Below, in pieces: positions 1 through 7,707 of a stretch of DNA of 27,123 nucleotides. The notes beneath the pieces are model-generated. The model was not told the DNA's origin and made no database searches. It saw only the letters and a program-made list of their open reading frames with translations. The DNA is from an uncultured Chthoniobacterales bacterium. Lineage in GTDB: Bacteria; Verrucomicrobiota; Verrucomicrobiia; Chthoniobacterales; UBA10450. Position numbers and translations under genes: made by a program. Within the stretch, counting starts at the first letter, position 1. The number at the start of each line of letters is the position of its first letter. The stretch covers positions 1 through 27,123 of the forward strand of contig CATPAW010000096.1 of NCBI GenBank assembly GCA_955652255.1, in the 5' to 3' direction.

Positions 1-642
1 CAAGTCGCGCGGGTAAGTGATTTTGAAATTAAAATCGTCGTTCGGCACGAGCATGACTTTGGCGCCGATCAGCTCGAGCGCGGAAACTTCGTCTGTAACC
101 GAAAGTTTTCTCTCGGTCACAGCGCGATAAGCTTGCTCGAGAAGTTTCCGTTTGAAAATTTGCGGCGTCTGCATGGCGTAAAGTCGATCTCGATCCACCG
201 CGCCGAAGACGCCAAGATCGACATTGGCGCGTTTGAGCGTGTCTGTGATTGGATCGGCCAGAGCGGCCGCCCCATGGGTGCGCGATTGTTGGAAGACGCG
301 CTCGATTAGTTCCGGTGTGACGAGCGGTCTGGCCGCGTCATGCACCGCCACATACTGTACGTTTTCGCCAAGACGACTCAGACCAGCGCGGACTGAATCC
401 TGCCGGTGTTCGCCGCCGCTCTCGATGGCCCGAACCTTTTTCCAGTTTTGATCGCAGAGCAATTTTTTGATCTCGCCATGTCGATCTTCGCGGGCGATAA
501 CGACGATGTCCGAAACAGATTTTGAATTTTCAAAAGCGCCGATGGCATGGGCTATCACCGGTTTGCCCGCGATTATCTCAAATAACTTATCGAAGCCAAC
601 GCGCCGGCTGCTGCCCGCGGCAACGATGATCGCTGTCAGCAT
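1..642 (-). CDS. ispD: 2-C-methyl-D-erythritol 4-phosphate cytidylyltransferase IspD (3' end cut off)
   Basis: Catalyses CTP + MEP to CDP-ME in the non-mevalonate isoprenoid pathway (cytosol). Read on the minus strand from ATG at 642-640, the protein begins MLTAIIVAAGSSRRVGFDKL, the N-terminal nucleotide-binding loop of IspD. VAVHDAARPLV (the DAARP signature) and LSVTDEVSALE follow in the expected order. About 214 codons are present and the reading frame is still open at base 1, so only a short C-terminal piece is missing (the family is about 230 residues). It lies 55 nt downstream of yqeY on the same strand, consistent with a fabD-yqeY-ispD transcript. No clear Shine-Dalgarno precedes the ATG. 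Two copies of the AAGATCGACA motif (214-223, 479-488) fall inside the gene in different reading frames. Confidence 0.95.
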   Translation of the reverse strand, partial: MLTAIIVAAGSSRRVGFDKLFEIIAGKPVIAHAIGAFENSKSVSDIVVIAREDRHGEIKKLLCDQNWKKVRAIESGGEHRQDSVRAGLSRLGENVQYVAVHDAARPLVTPELIERVFQQSRTHGAAALADPITDTLKRANVDLGVFGAVDRDRLYAMQTPQIFKRKLLEQAYRAVTERKLSVTDEVSALELIGAKVMLVPNDDFNFKITYPRDL

Positions 643-697
643 GGTTGAATTTTAAAACGTTGAAGGGTTGCAGCCTTTTACTCTCAACGCGCAATCC

Positions 698-1153
698 TCA
701 ACTGCCCAACTGCTTTTGCACTTCCTGGCTTAACGTCTTGCCATCGGCGCGGCCCGCAACTTTCTCCCGCAACGCCTTCATCACCGCGCTCATTTGCGCT
801 TTGGAAGTCGCGCCAACTTCGGCAATCGTATCGCGCACAACTTTGCAGAGTTCATCGGCGCTCATTCCTTTTGGCAAATATCCCTGTAAGATCGACAATT
901 CCTCTTTTTCCTTAACCGCGAGTTCCGCGCGTCCGCCTTTCTCGAAACTTTCTATCGAATCCTGCCGCTGTTTCGCTTGCTTGCGGACGACTTGCGCGGC
1001 TTCCGCGTCGTTCAGCTCGGCCTCCGCGCCCGACTTTTCAATCGCCGCATATTCCAACGCGGATTTAAGCATGCGTAGGACACCGAGCTTCGTGGCGTCC
1101 TTGGCGCGCATCGCGTCCTTTAGGTCTGTATCTACACGCTCTGCCAGTGCCAT
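698..1153 (-). CDS. GatB/YqeY domain-containing protein
   Basis: A 151-residue protein matching the YqeY family over its whole length. The N-terminal helical part (ERVDTDLKDAMRAKDATKLG, then LRMLKSALEY) is followed by the family's SILQGYLPKGMSADEL block and a C-terminal KALREKVAGRADGKTLSQEV block. The family shares the tRNA-binding C-terminal domain of the amidotransferase subunit GatB; its precise role is not settled, and an aminoacyl-tRNA-related function is inferred. The gene sits between fabD and ispD on the same strand, separated from fabD by a palindromic repeat (1189-1242). One AAGATCGACA motif copy (888-897) encodes part of LSIL. The long plus-strand frame opposite this gene has no family resemblance and is treated as a shadow. 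Confidence 0.93.
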   Translation of the reverse strand: MALAERVDTDLKDAMRAKDATKLGVLRMLKSALEYAAIEKSGAEAELNDAEAAQVVRKQAKQRQDSIESFEKGGRAELAVKEKEELSILQGYLPKGMSADELCKVVRDTIAEVGATSKAQMSAVMKALREKVAGRADGKTLSQEVQKQLGS

Positions 1154-1188
1154 TCGCTCAGGCTACGGTGTCCAAATGCGATTGTCGA

Positions 1189-1242
1189 GGTAGGGACAGC
1201 GCGCTGTGCTGTCCGCGGACGCCGCAGCGCGGCGTCCCTACC
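1189..1242. repeat. Palindromic element with GTAGGGAC ends (between fabD and yqeY)
   Basis: Arms 1190-1214 and 1217-1241 are inverted copies with 20 of 25 positions paired; one further outer pair extends it to 1189-1242. The outer end reads GTAGGGAC on both strands. On the minus strand this end supplies the TAG stop of fabD at 1240-1238. The structure would form a strong hairpin in the fabD-yqeY mRNA and resembles a REP-type repeat. It belongs to the same TGTAG/GTAGG-ended group as the elements near 22145, 22962 and 26624. Confidence 0.85.
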
Positions 1243-2167
1243 CATCAATGCGCTCCGCACATTTGCGCACCGATTCCGCGTCGCTCACCGAAACCACATC
1301 GGCATCTTTGCATGTGCGCTTGAGCAAACCGGCGAGCACGCCGCCCGGTCCAATCTCAATGAACAGATCGCAGCCAAGATCGACCAGTCGCTCCATGCAA
1401 TCGACCCAGCGCACTGTGTCCGTGACTTGATCTTGCAACGTGCGACGAATCTCAATCGGGGTTGTCGCTTCCGCGCCGGTCACATTGCTAATCACAGGAA
1501 AACGCGGCGGCTGTACCGGGACATGGAGAAGCGCCACGCCTAGTTTTTGGTAGGCACTTTCCATCAGTCGCGAATGATACGCGCCCGCGACGTTCAGCAA
1601 CGTTGCGCGACGAATCCCACGCTCTTTCGCCAGACCAACGGCGATTTCCACTTTGGCTTTCTCTCCTGAAATCACGATCTGTCCGGGCGCGTTGATGTTG
1701 GCAACATCGACATCCGCATCTGCGGCCAGCGCGCGCACTGCGTTTTCGTCTGCGCCGATCATCGCCGCCATCGCGCCCGAAGTCGCCACACAGGCTTCGT
1801 CCATCAGTTCGCCGCGCCTCTGCACCAGTTTTAGTCCGTTTGTGAAATCAAACGTGCCCGCCGCGGAGTGCGCAGTCATTTCCCCTAACGAGAGGCCCGC
1901 AGCGCCGCCAATCGGAAAATTGCCGGCCAGTTCACGCAACACCGCCAGACACGCGAGCCCATGAACATACAGCGCCGGCTGACAATTCGATGTCTTGGTC
2001 AATTCTTCGATCGGGCCATTCCACGCAATTTCGCTCAGCCTTCGACCGAGAATCTGATCGGCTTGCCGAAACAAATCCGCCGCCACGGGAAATCTTTGCG
2101 CAAGATCGCGCCCCATCCCAACGACTTGCGCACCTTGCCCGGCAAAAAGCAGCGCGATTTTTTTCAT
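1238..2167 (-). CDS. fabD: Malonyl-CoA:ACP transacylase FabD
   Basis: Transfers malonyl from CoA to acyl carrier protein to feed fatty-acid synthesis (cytosol). The start is ATG at 2167-2165, giving MKKIALLFAGQGAQVVGMG, the canonical FabD N-terminus. The longer open frame running upstream to 2416 is rejected because it would read through an inverted-repeat element. The product is 309 residues, the normal family length. Catalytic Ser93 lies in GLSLGE (91-96), and the catalytic His is in GAYHSRLM. ANINAPGQIVISG and the C-terminal EIGPGGVLAGLLKRT are also family blocks. The stop TAG lies inside the outer end of the palindrome at 1189-1242, so the last residues (RIDG) may have been redefined by that insertion. 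A one-mismatch motif copy lies at 1376-1385. First gene of the minus-strand fabD-yqeY-ispD run. Confidence 0.96.
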   Translation of the reverse strand: MKKIALLFAGQGAQVVGMGRDLAQRFPVAADLFRQADQILGRRLSEIAWNGPIEELTKTSNCQPALYVHGLACLAVLRELAGNFPIGGAAGLSLGEMTAHSAAGTFDFTNGLKLVQRRGELMDEACVATSGAMAAMIGADENAVRALAADADVDVANINAPGQIVISGEKAKVEIAVGLAKERGIRRATLLNVAGAYHSRLMESAYQKLGVALLHVPVQPPRFPVISNVTGAEATTPIEIRRTLQDQVTDTVRWVDCMERLVDLGCDLFIEIGPGGVLAGLLKRTCKDADVVSVSDAESVRKCAERIDG

Positions 2168-2213
2168 GGCCGTTGTAGTTAACGCGCTTCGTTGCGCGCC
2201 GCGAGTGGATTCT

Positions 2214-2346
2214 GGGTAGCGCACGCGTCTCGCGTGCTGGCCGTCGGCGTCCTCGCCGTCGGGGGCTTTGAGGAGTAGCGAACGGTTACGAAACCTTCGT
2301 TTTGGCGGGACGCCAAAAACCAGCACGCGAGACGCGTGCGTTACCC
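2214..2346. repeat. 133-bp element with 27-bp terminal inverted repeats (MITE/BIME-like)
   Basis: Terminal arms 2214-2240 and 2320-2346 match as inverted copies at 26 of 27 positions. The interior holds a second small hairpin (TTTGGCG GGA CGCCAAA, about 2301-2317) and no convincing ORF. It fills most of the 235-bp gap between the divergent fabD and nuoD starts, so promoters of both must lie beside or inside it. The near-identity of the arms suggests a recent or maintained structure. No clear target-site duplication was found. I see no confident sigma-70 promoter in the remaining 2347-2402. Confidence 0.85.
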
Positions 2347-2402
2347 AATTTGCACTTGCACAGTGTAATTGACTCGCGAGCGTAATTCCACTTCTCGATC
2401 TT

Positions 2403-3659
2403 ATGCCTTTCACCACGCGCGAGATTGAATCGCCTGATCCGGTGACGCGAGTTGTCGCCGCGGACGCAAAGTTGCGTCACGCGGACGACGATATTGGCGA
2501 GAAGATGGTGCTGAACATGGGGCCGTCGCATCCGGCGACGCACGGCGTTTTGCGACTCGTGCTCGAGCTCGACGGCGAGATCATTACCAAAGCAACGCCG
2601 GACATCGGTTTCCTCCATCGCGGTGATGAAAAAATCGCCGAGAACATGCAGTACAACCAATTCGTTCCGTACACTGACCGGCTCGATTATCTCGCGCCGC
2701 TCTCGAACAACGTCGCTTACGCGCTCGCGGTGGAGAAATTAATGGGCTGGGAGATTCCGCCGCGCGGCCAGGCGATTCGCACCATTTGCTGCGAGACGTC
2801 ACGCATCTCGTCGCATTTGCTCGGACTCGGCGCGATGGCGCTCGATCTTGGCGCGATGACCGCCTTTCTTTACACATTCACCGAGCGCGAGAAGCTTTAC
2901 GACCTCTTTGAACTACTGACCGGCGCGCGCTTCACCACGTCCTACACGCGGGTCGGCGGGCAGATCCGCGATTTGCCCGAAAATTTCATTTCGCGGCTCG
3001 AGAAATTTCTCGACGGTTTCATTCCGCAACTCGATGAGATCGACAAGCTGCTCACGCGCAATCGAATTTTTGTGGATCGAACGCGCGACATCGGCGTCAT
3101 TCCGAAAGATCGCGCGATTGCCTACGCGTTATCCGGCCCGAATCTGCGCGGGAGCGGCATCGAGCATGATTTGCGACGCAAAAACCCATACCTCGACTAC
3201 GACAATTACGATTTCGACGTCGTCATCGGCAGCGCCGGCGATTGCTACGATCGTTATCTCGTCCGCATCGAAGAGATGCGACAGAGCGTGCGCATTTTGC
3301 GCCAGGTGATCGACAAATTGCCGAGCGGCCCGATTAATGTCGTCGATTGGAAAAACATGACGCCGCCGAAATCGCGCGTCATGACCAAAATGGAAGAACT
3401 GATTCATCATTTCATCGTCGTGACGGAAGGACTCGACGCACCGCCGGGCGAAGTTTATTTCGCAGCGGAAAATCCAAAGGGCGAGCTTGGTTTCTACATC
3501 AACAGCAAAGGCGGTGGCGTACCGCACCGGCTGAAAATCCGCGCGCCGTCGTTTGTCAATCTTAGCATTCTGCCAGAGCTTTTGCCGGGTTGCATGGTGA
3601 GCGACGTGCCGGCTGTGCTCGGCAGTCTGGACTTTGTCATGGGCGAATGCGACAGATGA
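2403..3659 (+). CDS. nuoD: NADH-quinone oxidoreductase subunit D (49-kDa subunit)
   Basis: Peripheral-arm subunit that forms the quinone site of complex I on the cytoplasmic membrane. At 418 residues it is full length. Family blocks appear in order: LNMGPSHPATHGVLR near residue 40, DIGFLHRGDEKIAE, NQFVPYTDRLDYLAPLSNN, ETSRISSHLLGLG, SYTRVGGQIRDLP, and the C-terminal end DFVMGECDR. The start is ATG at 2403, directly preceded by TTCTCGATCTT, a one-mismatch copy of the window-wide 10-mer where a Shine-Dalgarno would be expected. It is the first nuo gene here: nuoA, nuoB and nuoC are absent upstream. Its TGA overlaps the ATG of the next gene (ATGA), indicating translational coupling. Confidence 0.98.
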   Translation: MPFTTREIESPDPVTRVVAADAKLRHADDDIGEKMVLNMGPSHPATHGVLRLVLELDGEIITKATPDIGFLHRGDEKIAENMQYNQFVPYTDRLDYLAPLSNNVAYALAVEKLMGWEIPPRGQAIRTICCETSRISSHLLGLGAMALDLGAMTAFLYTFTEREKLYDLFELLTGARFTTSYTRVGGQIRDLPENFISRLEKFLDGFIPQLDEIDKLLTRNRIFVDRTRDIGVIPKDRAIAYALSGPNLRGSGIEHDLRRKNPYLDYDNYDFDVVIGSAGDCYDRYLVRIEEMRQSVRILRQVIDKLPSGPINVVDWKNMTPPKSRVMTKMEELIHHFIVVTEGLDAPPGEVYFAAENPKGELGFYINSKGGGVPHRLKIRAPSFVNLSILPELLPGCMVSDVPAVLGSLDFVMGECDR

Positions 3660-3958
3660 ACATGTCGATCTTGCAATCAATGACCCGGCTCGCGAGAAAG
3701 CTCGGGCTCGTGCTTGTGCTCGTAATCGCCATTTCTTGTGTCGGCAAACGCATCACAAAAGCGAATGTAGAAGAAGTGGCGGAAGGAATGTCGAAGAAAC
3801 AGGTGGAATCGATTCTTGGCCCGCCCACGGACATCGATAACAAAGATTTCGTCATCATGAAAAAGACGACTTACGTTTACCGTCAGGGCCAGGACACGGT
3901 GACGATCGTGTTTAAAGACGATAAGGTCACGGACAAGCAGAGCACATTGTCCGACTGA
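3656..3958 (+). CDS. Small SmpA/BamE-like lipoprotein or secreted protein
   Basis: About 100 residues from ATG at 3656, which overlaps the nuoD stop as ATGA; an in-frame ATG two codons later (3662) is the alternative start. The N-terminus is basic then hydrophobic (LARKLGLVLVLVIAISCVGK), ending in a Cys that fits a loose lipobox (AIS-C). The mature part contains VEEVAEGMSKKQVESILGPP, the helix-turn block of SmpA/OmlA/BamE-fold proteins, then a beta-rich tail (TTYVYRQG, VTIVFKDDKV). This fold is common in small envelope lipoproteins; I do not recognise a specific orthologue. Its place inside the nuo operon between nuoD and nuoE/F is unusual. An exact motif copy (3663-3672) overlaps its first codons. 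Assignment as a lipoprotein is inference. Confidence 0.8.
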   Translation: MNMSILQSMTRLARKLGLVLVLVIAISCVGKRITKANVEEVAEGMSKKQVESILGPPTDIDNKDFVIMKKTTYVYRQGQDTVTIVFKDDKVTDKQSTLSD

Positions 3959-3969
3959 TTTCCTTTTCC

Positions 3970-5955
3970 GTGGACTCGACGAGCACACGCGTTCCCGCCG
4001 AGTTGGAGCGGAAAATGGATGAGGCGATCGGGCGTTACCCGCCGGAGCACAAACGCAGCGCTGCGCTGCCCCTGCTGCACTTTTGGCAGGAGCATTTTGG
4101 ATTCATCAGCGATGAAGGCGTGAAGTGGATCGCGGCCAAGCTCGACTTGCAGCCGATCAATGTTCTCGAGCTGGCCACCTTTTATCCGATGTTTCGCCAG
4201 CAGAGCGCCGGCAAAACGCACATCCGCGTTTGTCGCACGCTCAGTTGCGCGATGGCAGGAAGTTATCGCCTGATGGAAAATTTGCGCGAAGCAATCGGGT
4301 TCGAACCAAAGATCGATAATCACGGAACGCACAATCCGATTTCCGTGAGCCCGGACGGCAATTGCAGCATCGAGTTTGTCGAATGCCTGGCCAGTTGCGG
4401 CACAGCGCCGGTTTGCATGATCGGCGAAACATTGCACGAGAATGTCGATCCAAATTCGGTTGTCGATCTTATCTCAAATCCGAAATCCGAAATCCGAAAT
4501 CCGCAATCTCCCCATCCGCTCGAGCATCGCTTGATTTTCAAAAACATCGGCCGCGCCGGTTGGAAGATCGACATCGATACCTACATCGATAATGGCGGCT
4601 ACGAGCAACTAAAAAAAGCCGTGACGATGTCGCGTGTCGACATTGTGAACGAACTAAAAACATCTGGCTTGCGCGGTCGCGGCGGCGCCGGATTTCCGTG
4701 CGGCGTGAAGTGGAGCTTCATCAAGCCGGATGAGAAAAAGCCCATCTATTTGATCTGCAACGCCGACGAATCGGAGCCGGGCACGTTCAAAGACCGTTAC
4801 ATCATTCACGAAGATCCACATCAACTGCTCGAAGGAATCCTGATTTCCTGCCTCGCCCTCAACGCGCGGACGGCGTACATATATATAAGAGGCGAGTTTC
4901 CGGAAGGGGCGAAAATCCTGGAGCGCGCAATCGAGGAAGCGCGCAAGCACAATTTCCTGGGCAAAAACGCCCTCGGGTCAGGGTTCGATGTCGAAGTTTA
5001 CATTCATCGCGGGGCCGGCGCCTACATCTGCGGCGAGGAAACCGGCCTAATCGAATCGCTCGAAGGCAAACGTGCTTATCCGCGGATCAAGCCCCCCTAT
5101 TTCCCGGCGGTGCTTGGGCTCTACATGTGCCCGACGATCGTGAACAACGTCGAGACACTGTGCCACGTGAAGCACATCATCGCGATGGGCGGCGCGAAAT
5201 ACGCGCAGCTCGGCCGTCCGAACAATACTGGCACCCGCATCGTTTGCGTGAGCGGCGACGTGCAGCATCCCGGTTATTTCGAAATTGAAGTCGGTGCGGT
5301 GACGATGGGGCAATTGATTTACGAGATGGCGGGCGGATTAAAGCCGGGGCGCATGCTCAAAGCAGTGATTCCGGGCGGGAGCTCGGCGAAAGTGTTGCGC
5401 GCAGACGAGCGATTCAAAATAAAAGATCGGCAATCTGATGGATCGACAATCGAACGCGAGATGTCGATCGACGAAATTCCGATGGATTTCGATTCGCTCA
5501 CCGCCGCCGGTTCGATGGCCGGATCGGGCGGCGTGATCGTTCTGGACGATTCGCGCGACATGGTTTGGACGCTCAACAATATCAACGAGTTTTATGCGCA
5601 CGAGAGCTGCGGTCAGTGCACGCCGTGCCGGGAAGGCGCACTATGGATGAAGAAAATCACGGAGCGGATGTTGAACGGCGGCGGCGTAGTGGAAGATCCG
5701 CGCACGTTGAAAACGATCGGCGACAACATCGCCGGTCGAACCATCTGCGCTTTTGGGGAAGCGTGCGCCTGGCCAACCCAAAGTTTTGTCGAGAAATTTC
5801 CAGATGAATTTGCATCACGCGCCGCGAAGCCAGTGCCACCACCGCTCCCGCCAGAATACATTTCGGAAGAGTTGACCGAGCGGGAGACAATTCCAACCAC
5901 TGCTCTCGCTCATGACCCGGGCTGGGAAAAAGCTGGTTCGGCCGGAACGATTTAA
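3970..5955 (+). CDS. nuoEF: NuoE-NuoF fusion: NADH dehydrogenase 24-kDa + 51-kDa subunits
   Basis: One 661-residue frame encodes both NADH-input subunits of complex I. Residues about 1-165 are NuoE, with [2Fe-2S] ligands Cys88 and Cys93 (CRTLSC) and Cys139 and Cys143 (CLASC). Residues about 185-661 are NuoF: FMN/NADH loop GRGGAGFP at 236-243, NADESEPGTFKDR, GAYICGEETGLIESLEG, and the [4Fe-4S] ligands Cys547, Cys550 and Cys553 (SCGQCTPC) plus Cys593 (TICAFGEAC). The joint is low-complexity NPKSEIRNPQS, encoded by a heptamer repeat (4476-4503). These subunits are normally separate polypeptides. The start is GTG at 3970; an in-frame ATG at 4015 would drop 15 residues. No convincing Shine-Dalgarno is seen. 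Two exact motif copies lie within it (4461-4470, 4564-4573), flanking the fusion joint. Confidence 0.95.
   Translation: MDSTSTRVPAELERKMDEAIGRYPPEHKRSAALPLLHFWQEHFGFISDEGVKWIAAKLDLQPINVLELATFYPMFRQQSAGKTHIRVCRTLSCAMAGSYRLMENLREAIGFEPKIDNHGTHNPISVSPDGNCSIEFVECLASCGTAPVCMIGETLHENVDPNSVVDLISNPKSEIRNPQSPHPLEHRLIFKNIGRAGWKIDIDTYIDNGGYEQLKKAVTMSRVDIVNELKTSGLRGRGGAGFPCGVKWSFIKPDEKKPIYLICNADESEPGTFKDRYIIHEDPHQLLEGILISCLALNARTAYIYIRGEFPEGAKILERAIEEARKHNFLGKNALGSGFDVEVYIHRGAGAYICGEETGLIESLEGKRAYPRIKPPYFPAVLGLYMCPTIVNNVETLCHVKHIIAMGGAKYAQLGRPNNTGTRIVCVSGDVQHPGYFEIEVGAVTMGQLIYEMAGGLKPGRMLKAVIPGGSSAKVLRADERFKIKDRQSDGSTIEREMSIDEIPMDFDSLTAAGSMAGSGGVIVLDDSRDMVWTLNNINEFYAHESCGQCTPCREGALWMKKITERMLNGGGVVEDPRTLKTIGDNIAGRTICAFGEACAWPTQSFVEKFPDEFASRAAKPVPPPLPPEYISEELTERETIPTTALAHDPGWEKAGSAGTI
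4476..4503. repeat. Tandem AAATCCG heptamers in the NuoE/NuoF linker
   Basis: Four perfect head-to-tail copies of AAATCCG (4476-4482, 4483-4489, 4490-4496, 4497-4503), followed by a degenerate fifth (CAATCTC). Seven is not a multiple of three, so the copies are read in different frames, giving SNPKSEIRNPQS. The repeat sits exactly between the NuoE and NuoF domains and could have created the read-through fusion. Confidence 0.9.
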
Positions 5956-5967
5956 CGCAAGATCGAC

Positions 5968-7698
5968 ATGTCGAACCAAACAGCCAACGCGCCGCAAATG
6001 TTCAACGTCCAAGTCGACGGCGTGTGGCATCAGTTTCCCAAAGGCACGCGCGTGATCGAGGCGTGTGAGCAGGCCGGCAGTTATGTGCCGCGATATTGCT
6101 ATCACAAAAAGCTCAGCTCGCCCGGCAATTGCCGGATGTGTTTGATCGAGATGGGCCTGCCAAAGCTTGGGCCTGATCGCAAGCCGGAGCTCGGCGCCGA
6201 CGGCAAACCGGTCATCAATTGGATGCCACGACCACAAATTTCCTGCGCGCAAGACGTAGCCGAAGGGATGGGCGTGCGTACGAACTCACCCCTTGTGAAA
6301 GAATGTCAGCGCGGCGTGATGGAATTCCTGCTCATCAACCATCCGCTCGATTGTCCCATTTGCGATCAAGCCGGCGAATGCCGATTGCAGGAATTCAGCG
6401 TCGAGTACGGCACGAGCGAGTCGCGTTTTCTGGAAAACAAGGTGAAGAAACCGAAAAACGTCGAGCTCGGGCCGCGCGTCACGCTCGACGACGAGCGTTG
6501 CATTCTCTGCTCGCGCTGCATTCGGTTCTGCCAGGAAATCGCAAAGGATGATGTGCTTGGCTTTCTCGATCGCGGCAGTCATACCGTGCTCACCGCGCAT
6601 CCGGGCAAGCGGCTCGAAAACAATTACTCGCTCAACACGGTGGACATTTGTCCAGTCGGCGCGCTGACTTCATCCGATTTCCGATTCAAGATGCGCGTGT
6701 GGTTTTTGAAGGAAACGAAAAGCATTTGCACCAGTTGCGCGACCGGTTGCAACACGGTCATTGGTACGCGCGAAGACATTATCTACCGACAGACACCGCG
6801 CGAAAACGACGCAGTCAACTCCTGCTGGATGTGCGACTATGGCCGGCTCAACTTCGATTATCTGCAATCCGAAAGACGATTGCTCGAACCGCGCATTTTT
6901 CTCGGCGACAAGTTTGCCGCAGTGGACTGGCCGACCGCGATTGCACATGCCGCGTTGCAATTGAAACAGTTTTCCGGTTGGGAAATCGCCGTCGTCGCCT
7001 CGGGGCGAATGACGAACGAAGAGTTGTGGCTGACGGCGCAACTTGCCCGTGCTCTCGATGTTCAGTTGATCGACATTGTGGCGCGCACCGGCCCCGGCGA
7101 CGACATCCTCTTGAGCACAGATCGCAATCCAAACACAAACGGCGCGCGATTGCTCGGGGTCACGTCGGAACCGGGAGCGAAATTGCCGGTTATCGCCGAA
7201 GCGGTGAAATCCGGCCACGTGAAAGCACTAGTTGCCCTCGGCGAAAATCCAATCGATTTCGCAATTTCTGTCGAACAGCTCTCGGATCTTCCTGCGTTCA
7301 TTGTAATGGATATTTTGGCGAACACGGCGACGGAGCATGCCACGGTCGTGCTGCCATCGCTTGGCTTCGCGGAAAAGCGCGGTTCGATGATCAATGGCAA
7401 AGGCCGCTTACAGCGGCTTAACCGCGCGGTGCGCGGGCCGGGAAACGCGCGCGACGACTGGGAAATTCTGCGCGACCTGCTCCAAGCGCTCACCGGCAGC
7501 AATGGAATTTATTCGATCGACGATGTTTTCCGGCAAATGAGTGAAGCCGTTCCGCAATTCGCCGGATTAAGTTTGAGTAAAATCGGCGACCTTGGCGTGC
7601 AAGTTATGCAAGCGCGCGAGTCCCCTCCTCCGCCCGTTGATGAGGCCAGCGACATCGAGAAGGGGGAAGCGAAAAAACCTCCGGGCCGTTCGCGCTAA
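5968..7698 (+). CDS. nuoG: NADH-quinone oxidoreductase subunit G (75-kDa, short form)
   Basis: Iron-sulfur subunit carrying electrons from NuoF towards NuoI. The 576-residue protein has Cys44, Cys55, Cys58 and Cys93 for the [2Fe-2S] cluster, then His125, Cys129, Cys132 and Cys138 (HPLDCPICDQAGEC). Cys178, Cys181, Cys184 and Cys228 ligate a [4Fe-4S] cluster, and Cys254, Cys257, Cys261 and Cys289 fit the N7-type C-x2-C-x3-C-x27-C pattern. The molybdopterin-oxidoreductase-like C-terminal part is short (E. coli NuoG is about 900 residues) but keeps ATEHATVVLPSLGFAEKRG and GKGRLQRLN. It ends in a charged, proline-rich tail. The ATG overlaps an exact 10-mer as AAGATCGACATG (5959-5970), leaving no Shine-Dalgarno at the usual place. 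Confidence 0.96.
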   Translation: MSNQTANAPQMFNVQVDGVWHQFPKGTRVIEACEQAGSYVPRYCYHKKLSSPGNCRMCLIEMGLPKLGPDRKPELGADGKPVINWMPRPQISCAQDVAEGMGVRTNSPLVKECQRGVMEFLLINHPLDCPICDQAGECRLQEFSVEYGTSESRFLENKVKKPKNVELGPRVTLDDERCILCSRCIRFCQEIAKDDVLGFLDRGSHTVLTAHPGKRLENNYSLNTVDICPVGALTSSDFRFKMRVWFLKETKSICTSCATGCNTVIGTREDIIYRQTPRENDAVNSCWMCDYGRLNFDYLQSERRLLEPRIFLGDKFAAVDWPTAIAHAALQLKQFSGWEIAVVASGRMTNEELWLTAQLARALDVQLIDIVARTGPGDDILLSTDRNPNTNGARLLGVTSEPGAKLPVIAEAVKSGHVKALVALGENPIDFAISVEQLSDLPAFIVMDILANTATEHATVVLPSLGFAEKRGSMINGKGRLQRLNRAVRGPGNARDDWEILRDLLQALTGSNGIYSIDDVFRQMSEAVPQFAGLSLSKIGDLGVQVMQARESPPPPVDEASDIEKGEAKKPPGRSR

Positions 7699-7707
7699 AA
7701 GATCGAC

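Noticed and set aside
645..1193. 182-codon plus-strand frame opposite yqeY
   Set aside because: The minus-strand protein matches YqeY over its full length; the plus-strand product is Ser/Ala-rich shadow translation.
2168..2402. A sigma-70 promoter for nuoD or fabD
   Set aside because: TTGCAC- and TTGACT-like hexamers exist at 2347-2375 but none has a credible -10 element at proper spacing; too weak to report.
2168..2416. N-terminal extension of fabD to 2416
   Set aside because: It would translate the inverted-repeat element and precedes a canonical FabD start (MKKIALLFAGQGAQ).
4476..4503. CRISPR-like array
   Set aside because: Units are 7 bp with no spacers; it is a short tandem repeat. 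No other regularly spaced repeat with unique spacers was found in the window.
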